Positions 1 to 8,035 of a stretch of DNA of 64,000 nt are shown piece after piece. Position numbers and translations under genes: made by a program. The stretch's first letter is position 1, and each line of letters begins with the position of its first letter. The stretch covers positions 62,001-126,000 of the forward strand of contig NZ_JAKZAM010000005.1 in assembly GCF_022538055.1 (NCBI RefSeq), read 5' to 3'. The DNA comes from Cognataquiflexum nitidum (GTDB lineage: Bacteria > Bacteroidota > Bacteroidia > Cytophagales > Cyclobacteriaceae). The notes under the pieces were generated by a model. That model was not told the origin of the DNA, did no database searches, and saw only the letters and a list, made by a program, of their open reading frames with translations.

Positions 1-353
1 GCATGTCTTCAATGACAGATATCATCTTCTTATTGCTGATTTTCTTTATGTTGACCTCTTCATTCATCACCCCATCGGGGCTTCCGGTGAATCTTCCATC
101 AAGCGAAACTTCGGATATCGTCATGCAGGAAGTAACAGTGACAGTAACCAAAGACCTCAAGTTTTCCGTTAATGATAAAGTAGTAAACAGAGATCAGATA
201 AAAACTGAACTGACAGCACTTTTGAAAGACAAAAAAGGCCAAGTGGTTCTTCATATAGACAAACAAGTTCCTGTGGAGTATTTGGTCGAAATCGGAGGAA
301 TAGCTGCAAACCTAGAAGCCAACGTTTCTATCGCAACACAACCGTTTAAGTAA
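1..353 (+). CDS. exbD: ExbD/TolR-family biopolymer transport protein, 5' end outside window
   Basis: Inner-membrane stator protein that, with ExbB, uses the proton gradient to drive TonB or TolA. The visible part opens with the ExbD signature (MSSMTDIIFLLLIFFML), a single transmembrane helix that includes the conserved aspartate of the proton path. A periplasmic domain of about 90 residues follows and ends at TAA 351-353. Family members have about 20 cytoplasmic residues before this helix, so the true start lies upstream of the window and the ATG at position 3 is internal. One base separates the stop from the next gene, a TonB-like protein, which supports joint transcription as an energy-transduction module. 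ExbB is presumably just upstream, but this cannot be seen. Confidence 0.9.
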   Translation, partial: MSSMTDIIFLLLIFFMLTSSFITPSGLPVNLPSSETSDIVMQEVTVTVTKDLKFSVNDKVVNRDQIKTELTALLKDKKGQVVLHIDKQVPVEYLVEIGGIAANLEANVSIATQPFK

Positions 354-354
354 C

Positions 355-1314
355 ATGCAGATTTGGGAGACAGATAGCCAAGAAGCTGAAAACAAAAGAA
401 AAGCGCTGATCATCACGATTTTGGTGAATGTGCTGTTGCTGATTGCTATCTATTTTATCGTAGTATGGAAAGAGCAAATCCCACCACTTCCGACCTATGG
501 CATGGAATTGAATTTGGGATTTACTGACCAGGGAAGTGGAAATAACCAAACCACTACACCGGCCTCCGAAACCCTAACTAGTAATACCGAATCCCCTGCT
601 CCTGGAGAACAAGCAACCAAACCTGTAGAATCTTCTGTGCCTGTTTCAGAACCAAAAACTGAGGCTGCAAAACCCAAATCTTCCCCTGCCAAAACAACCT
701 ACGAGTCCCCATCCAAAGCCCCAAGTCCCGTAAAAGCCAGCGAAAAGGCAAGTACCGCAAGCAAGCAACCTAGTCCTGCCAAGAAAGAGCCGACTCCTGT
801 TACCCAGCCCTCTACCTCCGAAGCTGAAAAAACCACTACCAAAGCTGAGGAAAAACCGAAGATTGACCAACGCGCTATTTTTGGTGCAGGTGGTACTTCA
901 GGTACTGGTTCAAAACCGGCCTCGGGGAGTGCGCAAGGATCTTCTACCCAAAAAGGTGATGAAGGAAAGCCTACAGGCACTGTCGATGGTAGGGCTATAA
1001 TGGGCTCAGGATCAGGGGTAGGAAATCCAGGACCGGCTTCAGGAGTAGGATTGGAACTTGCGGGATGGGATTTTGCTTCTAAGCCCAATATTAAGGATAA
1101 TGTATCTACTAGAAATGGCAAAATAGTTTTTAAAATCACAGTCGATGACAATGGCAAAATTGTTCAGGCAGTTCCTTTGGAGTATAACGTTTCCAATGAG
1201 GTCCTTGCCTACTACAGAACTGTAGTGAATCAGGTCAATTTCAAACGTCAATCTGGAAATCCCACGGCCGATTATTCCACAGGAAAAATTACTTTTATCA
1301 TCAAAGTCGATTAA
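355..1314 (+). CDS. TonB/TolA-like energy transducer
   Basis: A 319-residue protein with the layout of TonB and TolA. It has a short cytoplasmic N-terminus, one membrane anchor at about residues 17-37, and a long Pro/Ser/Thr/Lys-rich periplasmic linker (about 60-225, with repeated PSPAK and SSP runs). A compact C-terminal domain (about 235-319, ending FIIKVD) resembles the TonB fold that contacts outer-membrane receptors. It follows exbD by one base and precedes folC by three, so the four genes exbD to trmB look like one operon. The linker is low-complexity and gave long spurious antisense frames. Whether it serves TonB-dependent receptors or a Tol-like envelope role cannot be decided from sequence. 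TonB C-terminal family is the safer name. Confidence 0.8.
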   Translation: MQIWETDSQEAENKRKALIITILVNVLLLIAIYFIVVWKEQIPPLPTYGMELNLGFTDQGSGNNQTTTPASETLTSNTESPAPGEQATKPVESSVPVSEPKTEAAKPKSSPAKTTYESPSKAPSPVKASEKASTASKQPSPAKKEPTPVTQPSTSEAEKTTTKAEEKPKIDQRAIFGAGGTSGTGSKPASGSAQGSSTQKGDEGKPTGTVDGRAIMGSGSGVGNPGPASGVGLELAGWDFASKPNIKDNVSTRNGKIVFKITVDDNGKIVQAVPLEYNVSNEVLAYYRTVVNQVNFKRQSGNPTADYSTGKITFIIKVD

Positions 1315-1317
1315 TCC

Positions 1318-2607
1318 ATGACTTACCAAGAGACGTTGGACTATCTGTTCAATGCTTTACCGATGTTTCAGAGGATCGGAGCTGCAGCATTTAAAAATGA
1401 TTTGAATAACACCCTTGCACTTTGTTCCCACCTTGGTAATCCCGAAAAAAGTATAAAATCTATTCATGTCGCAGGAACAAACGGAAAGGGAAGTACTTCC
1501 CATGCCATTTGCTCGGTCCTGATGGAGGCAGGATACAAAGTAGGTTTATACACATCTCCCCATCTGAAGTCCTTTACAGAGAGGATCAAAATCAATGGAA
1601 ATGACATCCCTGAAAAAGTGGTGGTGGATTTTGTCGAGGGCAACCAAGCTTTTTTGGAGGAATTGAAACCTAGTTTTTTTGAAATGACCGTAGGTATGGC
1701 ATTTTGGTATTTTGCCAAGGAGAAAGTCGACATCGCCGTCATTGAAGTGGGTATGGGAGGAAGGTTGGATTCTACCAATGTCGTGATGCCTGAAGTTTCA
1801 GTGATCACCAATATTGGCTATGACCACATGCAATTTTTAGGTAACACATTGCCACTGATTGCAGGTGAAAAAGCAGGGATTATAAAACCAAAAACACCGG
1901 TGGTAATAAGTCAAAAGCAGCAAGAAACCTTTATTGTTTTTGAAAAGAAAGCCGAAGAGACTCAAGCACCGATTTATTTTGCAGAGGATGCTATCAAGGT
2001 GAAAAGGTCCGGGTCAAGTAGCTCGGGTAGACGTGTGTATGAAATTATAGATGAAGATGAAAAGTCTTTGATCGAGATTGATCTACACGGTAATTATCAG
2101 GAAAAAAACCTTGCAGGAATTCTTCAGACGATAAAAGTTCTCAAAACTTTGGGATGGAAGATTGAAGAGAGTGCTGTGAAAAACGGATTATCAGGGATCG
2201 TATCCAACACGGGGCTTAAAGGAAGGTGGCAGATTTTGGGAAAAGATCCTATGAAGGTTTGTGATACAGGCCACAATGAGGATGGGATTAGGCTGATAAT
2301 TGAGCAAATCAATGAGCTGACTTTCAACAGACTTTTTATGGTCATTGGCATGGTCAACGACAAGGATGTTTCAAAAGTTTTGTCCATTCTTCCAAAGAAT
2401 GCTTGGTATATTTTCTGTCAGGCTACTATACCCAGAGCAATGGATGCTGAGGAATTGGCTCAAAAAGCTTTTGAATTTGGCTTAAGTGGAGAAATAATCA
2501 GGGATGTAAATGCAGCTATCGAAAAAGCTGAAAATTTAGCCTCAAAAGAGGATTTAATATTTATTGGAGGAAGTACTTTTGTCGTCGCCGAAATCAACGA
2601 TTTGTAA
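1318..2607 (+). CDS. folC: Bifunctional folylpolyglutamate synthase/dihydrofolate synthase
   Basis: Adds glutamate to dihydropteroate and to reduced folates, using ATP, in the cytoplasm. The 429-residue length is normal for FolC. The Mur-ligase-type P-loop GTNGKGST is at residues 53-60, followed by the YTSPHL motif that forms part of the folate/omega-loop region. The VIEVGMGGRLDSTN motif, which holds the Mg-binding glutamate, and a C-terminal domain with DTGHN follow. The ATG is three bases after the tonB-like stop, and trmB starts two bases after the folC stop. Co-transcription with a TonB module is a convenience arrangement with no obvious functional link. Confidence 0.95.
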   Translation: MTYQETLDYLFNALPMFQRIGAAAFKNDLNNTLALCSHLGNPEKSIKSIHVAGTNGKGSTSHAICSVLMEAGYKVGLYTSPHLKSFTERIKINGNDIPEKVVVDFVEGNQAFLEELKPSFFEMTVGMAFWYFAKEKVDIAVIEVGMGGRLDSTNVVMPEVSVITNIGYDHMQFLGNTLPLIAGEKAGIIKPKTPVVISQKQQETFIVFEKKAEETQAPIYFAEDAIKVKRSGSSSSGRRVYEIIDEDEKSLIEIDLHGNYQEKNLAGILQTIKVLKTLGWKIEESAVKNGLSGIVSNTGLKGRWQILGKDPMKVCDTGHNEDGIRLIIEQINELTFNRLFMVIGMVNDKDVSKVLSILPKNAWYIFCQATIPRAMDAEELAQKAFEFGLSGEIIRDVNAAIEKAENLASKEDLIFIGGSTFVVAEINDL

Positions 2608-2609
2608 TC

Positions 2610-3272
2610 ATGAGTAGAAAAAAACTGGAAAGGTTCAAAGAAAATGAACAGAACCGAAATGTTATCCAACCGGGAAAAGAACTCTTTGAAACCATCAAAG
2701 GAAATTGGAAGTCTGTTCAATTTGAAAACCAAAATCCCATAGTTGTGGAATTGGCCTGCGGAAGGGGGGAATTCACAGTTGGATTGGCAAGGGAATATCC
2801 CGGCAGTAATTTTATCGGGGTGGATATCAAAGGATCAAGAATCTGGAAAGGAAGCACCATCGCAATTTCAGAGGGTTTGTCCAATGTGGCTTTTTTGAGA
2901 ACCCAGATTCAGTTGTTGGACAGGTATTTTCATCAGGGAGAAATTTCTGAATTGTGGATTACATTTCCTGACCCGTTTCCAAGAGAGGGTGATGAAAAAA
3001 GGAGGCTGACTTCGCCAAAATTTCTTGAAATGTACAAGCCTTTGATTCAAAAGAATGGGATTGTCCATTTCAAAACAGATAATACAGGATTATTTGACTA
3101 CACTTTGGAGTTGATACAAAGCCGTCCTGACTGTGAAATTATGATCCATACACATGATTTTTATGCATCTCCATTTAAGGATGAACACCATGGTATACAG
3201 ACAAAATACGAGAAACTTTTTAGCGAGAAAGGCGAAAAAATCAAATATTTGAAATTCAGGTTTAATGATTGA
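2610..3272 (+). CDS. trmB: tRNA (guanine-N7)-methyltransferase
   Basis: Methylates N7 of G46 in the variable loop of tRNA, using S-adenosylmethionine. The 220-residue protein has the class I methyltransferase motif VVELACGRGEF at about 45-55, an acidic motif II (GVDIKGSR, about 70-77), and the TrmB hallmark ITFPDPFPR followed by RRLTSPKF. It is the last gene of the tight exbD-tonB-folC-trmB operon (two-base gap to folC). Downstream lies a dispersed repeat and then a convergent acetyltransferase gene. The FPDPFPREG stretch is slightly different from the usual FPDPWPKK, but the Asp and the following RRLT are kept, so the function is secure. Confidence 0.93.
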   Translation: MSRKKLERFKENEQNRNVIQPGKELFETIKGNWKSVQFENQNPIVVELACGRGEFTVGLAREYPGSNFIGVDIKGSRIWKGSTIAISEGLSNVAFLRTQIQLLDRYFHQGEISELWITFPDPFPREGDEKRRLTSPKFLEMYKPLIQKNGIVHFKTDNTGLFDYTLELIQSRPDCEIMIHTHDFYASPFKDEHHGIQTKYEKLFSEKGEKIKYLKFRFND

Positions 3273-3280
3273 TTTATTTT

Positions 3281-3436
3281 ATTATGTATGTACGCAATGA
3301 TGCCAGTAGATTTGATATCTATTTAAATTCTGTGCTATGGACTTAAATTCACGCTTCATCGGCCTTCCGACTTCGGTCTTCCGTCCCGACTGTATAAGAA
3401 TATAGGGTTACTGGCAAAGTAGCGGATAACCATATA
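3281..3436. repeat. Dispersed intergenic repeat family A, copy 1
   Basis: About 155 bp beginning TATGTACGCAATGATGCC and ending GGATAACCATAT. It is closely similar to 22893-23063 and more distantly to 60511-60670. Shared blocks include GATTTGATATCTATTTAAA, CACGCTTCATCGG, CTTCCGACTTCG and AGGGTTACTGGCAAA. It fills the whole gap between the convergent trmB and GNAT genes. No reading frame is conserved across copies, so it is noncoding repeat DNA. All three copies lie between genes. Confidence 0.8.
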
Positions 3437-3438
3437 TT

Positions 3439-3942
3439 TTAATTTATTTTCATCTCCATCACAATGTCATCCATGATGAACCCGTTTCCGATGTCTATCA
3501 CTTCTCTATAAGCTTCATAAAACCCGATGTGCTTGTAAAATGAAATAGCTTTTTCATTAAACCTGTTTACATTAAGATACAAATACTTATCCCCGTTCAT
3601 AAAGGCAATGTCTTTGATATGGCTGATCAACTTTTTTCCGATCCCTTTACCTTGAGTTCCGGGTAAAATATAGATTTTATGAATCTTGGTTTTTTCCTGT
3701 TCCTTGCAATGGACTTCATAGGAAGCAAATCCTAAAAATGAATCTTCTTCTTTGGCTAACAAAAAAACATGTCCTTTTTCAAGGACCTGCTGTTCCAATG
3801 CTTTCTGGTCATACATCCAATTCAGCATAAATTTGATTTGCTCCGGAGTAAGGATATTGGAAAAAGTCACAGGCCATGTTTGATGGGCTATTTTTTGGAC
3901 TATAGAAAGTTGGTGGGGGGAGGCTTCTATGATGTCAATCAT
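3439..3942 (-). CDS. GNAT-family N-acetyltransferase
   Basis: A 167-residue acetyltransferase of the GNAT fold, which transfers acetyl from acetyl-CoA to an amine. The acetyl-CoA-binding motif A is visible as KIYILPGTQGKGIGKKLI (about residues 90-107, with the Q/RxxGxG/A loop). Next comes LYLNVNRFNEKAISFYKHIG, the usual motif B with the conserved Asn and FY pair. The substrate is unknown. The start (ATG at 3942) gives the complete N-terminal strand. The gene is alone on its strand, convergent with trmB across repeat A. Ribosomal, antibiotic and small-molecule acetyltransferases are all possible. Confidence 0.85.
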   Translation of the reverse strand: MIDIIEASPHQLSIVQKIAHQTWPVTFSNILTPEQIKFMLNWMYDQKALEQQVLEKGHVFLLAKEEDSFLGFASYEVHCKEQEKTKIHKIYILPGTQGKGIGKKLISHIKDIAFMNGDKYLYLNVNRFNEKAISFYKHIGFYEAYREVIDIGNGFIMDDIVMEMKIN

Positions 3943-4004
3943 GAAATGATGGAGTCGATAAGTGGACTGATGGATTGAAAATTATTTGGCTTTACCAAAA
4001 AAAC

Positions 4005-4033
4005 AAAAAACCCTTCAGAATTGAAGGGTTTTT
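4005..4033. terminator. Bidirectional rho-independent terminator-like hairpin
   Basis: Perfect stem CCCTTCA/TGAAGGG with tetraloop GAAT, flanked by A-rich sequence on the left and T-rich on the right, so it could act on either strand. It lies upstream of the GNAT gene with no gene reading into it from either side, so it is an orphan terminator or marks an unannotated short transcript. Confidence 0.6.
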
Positions 4034-4296
4034 ATTGGGTGAATTAAGCAAAAAAAATAAATGGTCGAAAAAAAAATAAATACTGTTGATGAAAAAAAGA
4101 ATTCCTGAGATAGATAAGTATAATCGAGAATTAACTTTTAAATCCTCATTTGTTTTCAAATGGATAAAGGTAAAAACATGGGGTGATTAGACCTTTTGTC
4201 CTTATCGATGAGTTAAAACTATACAAACGAAACCAAATAAACAAAATAAAAAATATGTTAAGTCTCTGTAAAATTCATTTTAAATAATTTTTGTTC

Positions 4297-4361
4297 AAAA
4301 AATCCAAATAATAGTTTGAAATCTATATTCGTATATTTCAAAAGCATTTATTTGGATTTTT
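4297..4361. repeat. 65-bp imperfect inverted repeat (long hairpin)
   Basis: Outer arms AAAAATCCAAATAA (4298-4311) and TTATTTGGATTTTT (4348-4361) are exact reverse complements. Inner arms TTTGAAAT (4315-4322) and ATTTCAAA (4335-4342) are also exact, with a 12-nt loop. A T-rich run follows on the + strand. It could be a weak terminator, a protein-binding site or a remnant of a small mobile element. Confidence 0.6.
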
Positions 4362-4584
4362 GTCCTTTTGTCAGGTGATATAACTTTAACTTTTCTGAAT
4401 ACCAATGCCATTTTTACTTCTACCATCTGAAATAATTCCCCAAAAAAAAAATGAAAAAAATTGAAAATATTTTTTCAGATGCCTTTTTGGACACTTGAAT
4501 TAGACATTGTCAAGGTTAATTTTTCAATTGTGACATTTAAATCTGCATTGTGATCCAAATAATTTATATTTATTTTATGTGTAT

Positions 4585-4737
4585 CCGCTTTCTTGCGCGT
4601 TGCCAAACAATAATTTGTCGGAGGATCGATTAAACACCCGGTGGGCGGTGGGCAGTGGATTGTCGTCTGTGGACTAGTATCTGCATTCCATACAATCTCC
4701 TATAGCCCAACGTGCAACATTACGGATACTCGTAATT
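4585..4737. repeat. Dispersed intergenic repeat family B, copy 1
   Basis: Aligns by eye with 21013-21158 in the same orientation. Both contain TCCGCTTT, GCCAAACAA, a CGATTA block, a GTCGTCTRTGG block, AGCCCAAC, and end in ATACTCRTAA. Overall similarity is moderate, with many substitutions. No common reading frame is seen. Confidence 0.5.
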
Positions 4738-4797
4738 TATTTCAAATGACTTGCGCATGTCTTAATTAATTATTGACTGGACTTAATCTGCATCGTA

Positions 4798-7593
4798 ATG
4801 TTTAAAAGAATAAATTTCCCATTGGTAATTCTTTGTTTATTTTCTCCATTTTACATCCATTCACAAAGTTTTTCTTTGGATTGGGACAGGAACCTTAAGC
4901 TAAAGAGTGTCCAAGGAGTCAAATTTGAGGATAAGGTTCCTGTTTTCTCTTTTCTGCTTAATGGTGAAAAAAAGAATTCGAGTGATTTTTTACCGAATGA
5001 AAAGTCTTGGACTTTGGATGGGCAAATTTCCTTGAGAATTGACAGTATAAAGAATGGCCAAGACAACTGGACTGCTGTATTTACTTTTTTCAATATTTCA
5101 GAAGATACGCTGAAAGTAGAAAACTTCATTCCCTTTGGAGGTTTGGAAGATCAGGTCTACATCACCGGAAAAGGCGATCACCGGTTGTCCCGTCCGCACC
5201 TCTTCAGGCCTGGATATGATCCTGTCAATGTCATCCTACCTGACAATGCCTGGGAATTGGGTTATTCAAGTTTTGAAGTCGGAAATCAAGGATTTACTGG
5301 GCTTATGAGACGCAAGTATTGGGATGGGGCGCAAAGGAGAAGGTTTGAGACTATTTTGCCTCCTAACTCCAATGTCAGCTACAGGATGTTTGTAGATTCA
5401 TTTACGGGTGGTTGGCAGGAAGGATTGAAGCAGGTTTTCCAAAAGAGGTTTCTTTACGATTTGGATGATTTTGACTACAGCATGTACCAAAGGGAAGACC
5501 TGCAATGGATCAGGAAGTCTTATGCCATGCACCTCATGATGGCTTGGGATGCTGATTTTTATGATAGAGAAGGAGAGAGGTTCAGCATTTTTGATTTTCA
5601 ACAAAGGAACAAGGAATGGTTTGGCGGGGATGATGTGATCGGAATCTGGCCTACCTGGCCTACTTTGGGATTAGACCAAAGAAATCAGTGGGATTTGTTC
5701 AGAGATCTTCCGGGTGGATTGCAACAGTTGGCATCGATATCCGACAGCCTGAATCGATTAGGAACCAAATTCTTTATCTCCTATAACCCATGGGATGAAA
5801 GTACCCGGTTAGAAGGGCATTTGGAGGGTATGACTGCCCTGATCAAAGCCACCAAAGCTGATGGTGTAGTCTTGGATACCAAAGGGAGTTCGAGCCTTGA
5901 AATACAGCAGGCTGCTGACTTGGCAAAACCCGGCGTAGTCATGTACAGTGAAGGGATGGCTGTACCCAAAGACATGCCGGGGATAGTTTCCGGAAGGGTT
6001 CACAATGCGCTCTATTATCCTCCTTTACTAAACCTCAACAAACTGATCAAACCGGATTTTGCGATTTTCAGGGTGGCTGAATTGTCCTATGACCGGATCA
6101 GAAGGGAATATGCCACCTCATTTTTCAACGGATATGGAACTGAACTGAATATTTTCAGACCCGGAAGGCCTGAATGGATGGAGGAGGATTACCGGTTTTT
6201 TGGAAAGACATTGAGGATTTTGAGGGAAAACCATTCCAATTTTATTTCATTTGGATACACTCCCTTGGTACCCACTTTGCCTGATGGGGTTTTTGTCAAT
6301 AAATGGCCTTTGGAAAATAAAACCATATACACGATTTTCAGTCTCAAGACTGAGGGATTTTTGGGAAACCTTTTCGAAGTTGAAAAACCTGCATCCGATT
6401 GGCATTATGTCGATCTGTGGAATCATGAGGAAGTGCTGGTTCAGGAATCAGAGGGAAAATATTTCATTCCTGTTGATTTGGAGGCTTTTCACCAGAAATG
6501 GCTGGGAACAAACAATGAAGGAGCTGTGGGGAGTATTGCATATTTCCCCAATTTATTAGAGGTGGGTTTGGAACAAAATAAGTTGAGTATCAAATCCTCC
6601 AAAGGAAATGAAATCAGGGTTTGGGCGGGAGTTCCGGAATACGGGAAGTCATATTTGAGTTTAAAATCAGGCCTGCATACTGTGGATATCCAAGAAAAAT
6701 TTGGCCGATATGAAGGCAAAATTGTGGTTCAATTGTTTGAGTCAGAAGAACTGATAGATGAACAGGTCATCGAAATGGAATATGGAATTCCAAGATTGAT
6801 AAGTTTGCCCGAAAAGACACCAAGATATGACAAAGCTCTGGAGGGAATGGTAAAAATCCCTTCGGGAAGTTTTGAAATGAAGGTTACTCAGGGAGACCAA
6901 TTTATCCCTTATCCAACGTCAGGCTATCCCCGGACTATATCTATGGTTGGTTTTTATATGGATAGGTATCCTGTTACCAATCAAGAGTTTAAAGAGTTTT
7001 TGGAAGCTACAGGTTACAAGCCATTGGATAAAAACCGTTTTCTTGCCCATTGGGTCCAAGGTCAAATTCCGGAAGGTATGGAGAAGCATCCGGTTGTGAA
7101 TGTAAGCCTTGAAGATGCACAAGCCTATGCCAAATGGGCCGGAAAAAGATTGCCAACAGAAGGAGAATGGCAATATGCAGCATCATCAGGTGATGGAAGG
7201 GATTGGCCTTGGGATCAAAACCTTAAAGTGAAAAAGAGGTTTGAATATGTGACCAACACCCTGATTGTAGAGCATTTGGATGGATTGGGGGAAGAGTTTT
7301 GCAATATTGGGAATGGGAAGTCTGAAGCAGTGGGAAGCCATCCAAAAGGTAAAAATCCTTGGGGTTTGGAAGATTTGGTGGGTTCCGTCTGGCAGATGTC
7401 CTCTGATATTTATGACAATGGAACCAATCAGATGGTAATTTTGAAAGGTGGTTCCTATTTCAAACCATCCTCAAGTTGGTGGTATGTACAGGGCGGGCCA
7501 AGAGAAACACATTACCGGCAGATGCAGCTGAGGGTTTCTCCGGGATTTGAAAGAAATGAAACTGTGGGATTTAGATGTGTTGCGGATTATTAA
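4798..7593 (+). CDS. Secreted glycosidase-like protein with C-terminal FGE-sulfatase (SUMF1) domain
   Basis: A 931-residue protein with a cleavable signal peptide (first about 22 residues, ending IHSQS). Residues about 25-230 look like a beta-sandwich. About 230-560 read like a (beta/alpha)8 barrel, with acidic and aromatic motifs such as AWDADFYDREGE, IWPTWPTLG and GVVLDTKG, reminiscent of glycoside hydrolases acting on alpha-linked sugars. About 560-670 is a further beta domain. About 680-931 is an FGE-sulfatase domain (GFYMDRYPVTNQEFKEFL, GKRLPTEGEWQYAA, GGSYF, VGFRCV). The cysteine pair used by true formylglycine-generating enzymes is not visible near the C-terminus, so this domain is probably not an FGE. 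It stands alone after a 750-bp gap, with arfB 14 bp downstream. Substrate unknown; the hydrolase assignment is tentative, the FGE-type domain is firm. Confidence 0.7.
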   Translation: MFKRINFPLVILCLFSPFYIHSQSFSLDWDRNLKLKSVQGVKFEDKVPVFSFLLNGEKKNSSDFLPNEKSWTLDGQISLRIDSIKNGQDNWTAVFTFFNISEDTLKVENFIPFGGLEDQVYITGKGDHRLSRPHLFRPGYDPVNVILPDNAWELGYSSFEVGNQGFTGLMRRKYWDGAQRRRFETILPPNSNVSYRMFVDSFTGGWQEGLKQVFQKRFLYDLDDFDYSMYQREDLQWIRKSYAMHLMMAWDADFYDREGERFSIFDFQQRNKEWFGGDDVIGIWPTWPTLGLDQRNQWDLFRDLPGGLQQLASISDSLNRLGTKFFISYNPWDESTRLEGHLEGMTALIKATKADGVVLDTKGSSSLEIQQAADLAKPGVVMYSEGMAVPKDMPGIVSGRVHNALYYPPLLNLNKLIKPDFAIFRVAELSYDRIRREYATSFFNGYGTELNIFRPGRPEWMEEDYRFFGKTLRILRENHSNFISFGYTPLVPTLPDGVFVNKWPLENKTIYTIFSLKTEGFLGNLFEVEKPASDWHYVDLWNHEEVLVQESEGKYFIPVDLEAFHQKWLGTNNEGAVGSIAYFPNLLEVGLEQNKLSIKSSKGNEIRVWAGVPEYGKSYLSLKSGLHTVDIQEKFGRYEGKIVVQLFESEELIDEQVIEMEYGIPRLISLPEKTPRYDKALEGMVKIPSGSFEMKVTQGDQFIPYPTSGYPRTISMVGFYMDRYPVTNQEFKEFLEATGYKPLDKNRFLAHWVQGQIPEGMEKHPVVNVSLEDAQAYAKWAGKRLPTEGEWQYAASSGDGRDWPWDQNLKVKKRFEYVTNTLIVEHLDGLGEEFCNIGNGKSEAVGSHPKGKNPWGLEDLVGSVWQMSSDIYDNGTNQMVILKGGSYFKPSSSWWYVQGGPRETHYRQMQLRVSPGFERNETVGFRCVADY

Positions 7594-7607
7594 TTGAAAC
7601 TTTGTAA

Positions 7608-8024
7608 ATGACTATTTCTGAAAAAATCGCCAATCAGGTGTTGGATACTGAACTTCAGTTTCAATTTAGCCGAAGCAGCGGTCCTGGTGGGCAAAATGTA
7701 AACAAAGTCAACTCCAAAGTGGAACTGAGGTTCAATATCCCAAATTCACAAATCCTTGATGAAACTGAAAAAGTGATACTTTCAGAAAAGCTCTCTTCCA
7801 AAATCGATACGGAAGGAAACCTGATTATCCAAAGTCAGGAAAAGAGGTCTCAGCTTCAAAACAAAGAGATAGCTGTCCGAAAATTCTATGACCTGCTCAA
7901 AAAAGCTTTTCATAAAAAGAAAATAAGGAAAGCCACCAAACCCGGTAAAGGTGCTATCGAAGACCGTCTGAAAGCCAAAAAAGCCCTTTCCGAGAAGAAG
8001 AAAGGAAGGAGAGGAGAGTGGTGA
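7608..8024 (+). CDS. arfB: Alternative ribosome-rescue peptidyl-tRNA hydrolase ArfB (YaeJ)
   Basis: Releases ribosomes stalled without a stop codon by hydrolysing peptidyl-tRNA. The 138-residue protein carries the release-factor GGQ motif at residues 27-29 within RSSGPGGQNVNKV. It has a strongly basic tail (about 105-138, rich in Lys and Arg), which in ArfB enters the empty mRNA channel. Length and layout match ArfB and exclude full release factors, which also have a codon-recognition domain. It starts 14 bp after the preceding secreted protein and is convergent with uxaB, whose stop is 12 bp away, with no clear terminator between. Confidence 0.93.
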   Translation: MTISEKIANQVLDTELQFQFSRSSGPGGQNVNKVNSKVELRFNIPNSQILDETEKVILSEKLSSKIDTEGNLIIQSQEKRSQLQNKEIAVRKFYDLLKKAFHKKKIRKATKPGKGAIEDRLKAKKALSEKKKGRRGEW

Positions 8025-8035
8025 TTTAATTTCCT

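Larger units (their letters stand above)
4034..4797. other. Gene-free AT-rich intergenic region
   Basis: No convincing reading frame on either strand. It contains a long hairpin at 4297-4361 and a repeat-B copy at 4585-4737, listed separately. The remainder is AT-rich with many short A and T runs. A promoter for the gene at 4798 must lie here but no clear TANNTTTG box stands out near the start. Confidence 0.6.

Noticed and set aside
699-1157. Long minus-strand frame across the tonB-like gene
   Set aside because: Result of the Pro/Ser/Lys-rich linker composition; the plus strand has a full transducer layout and tight operon spacing.
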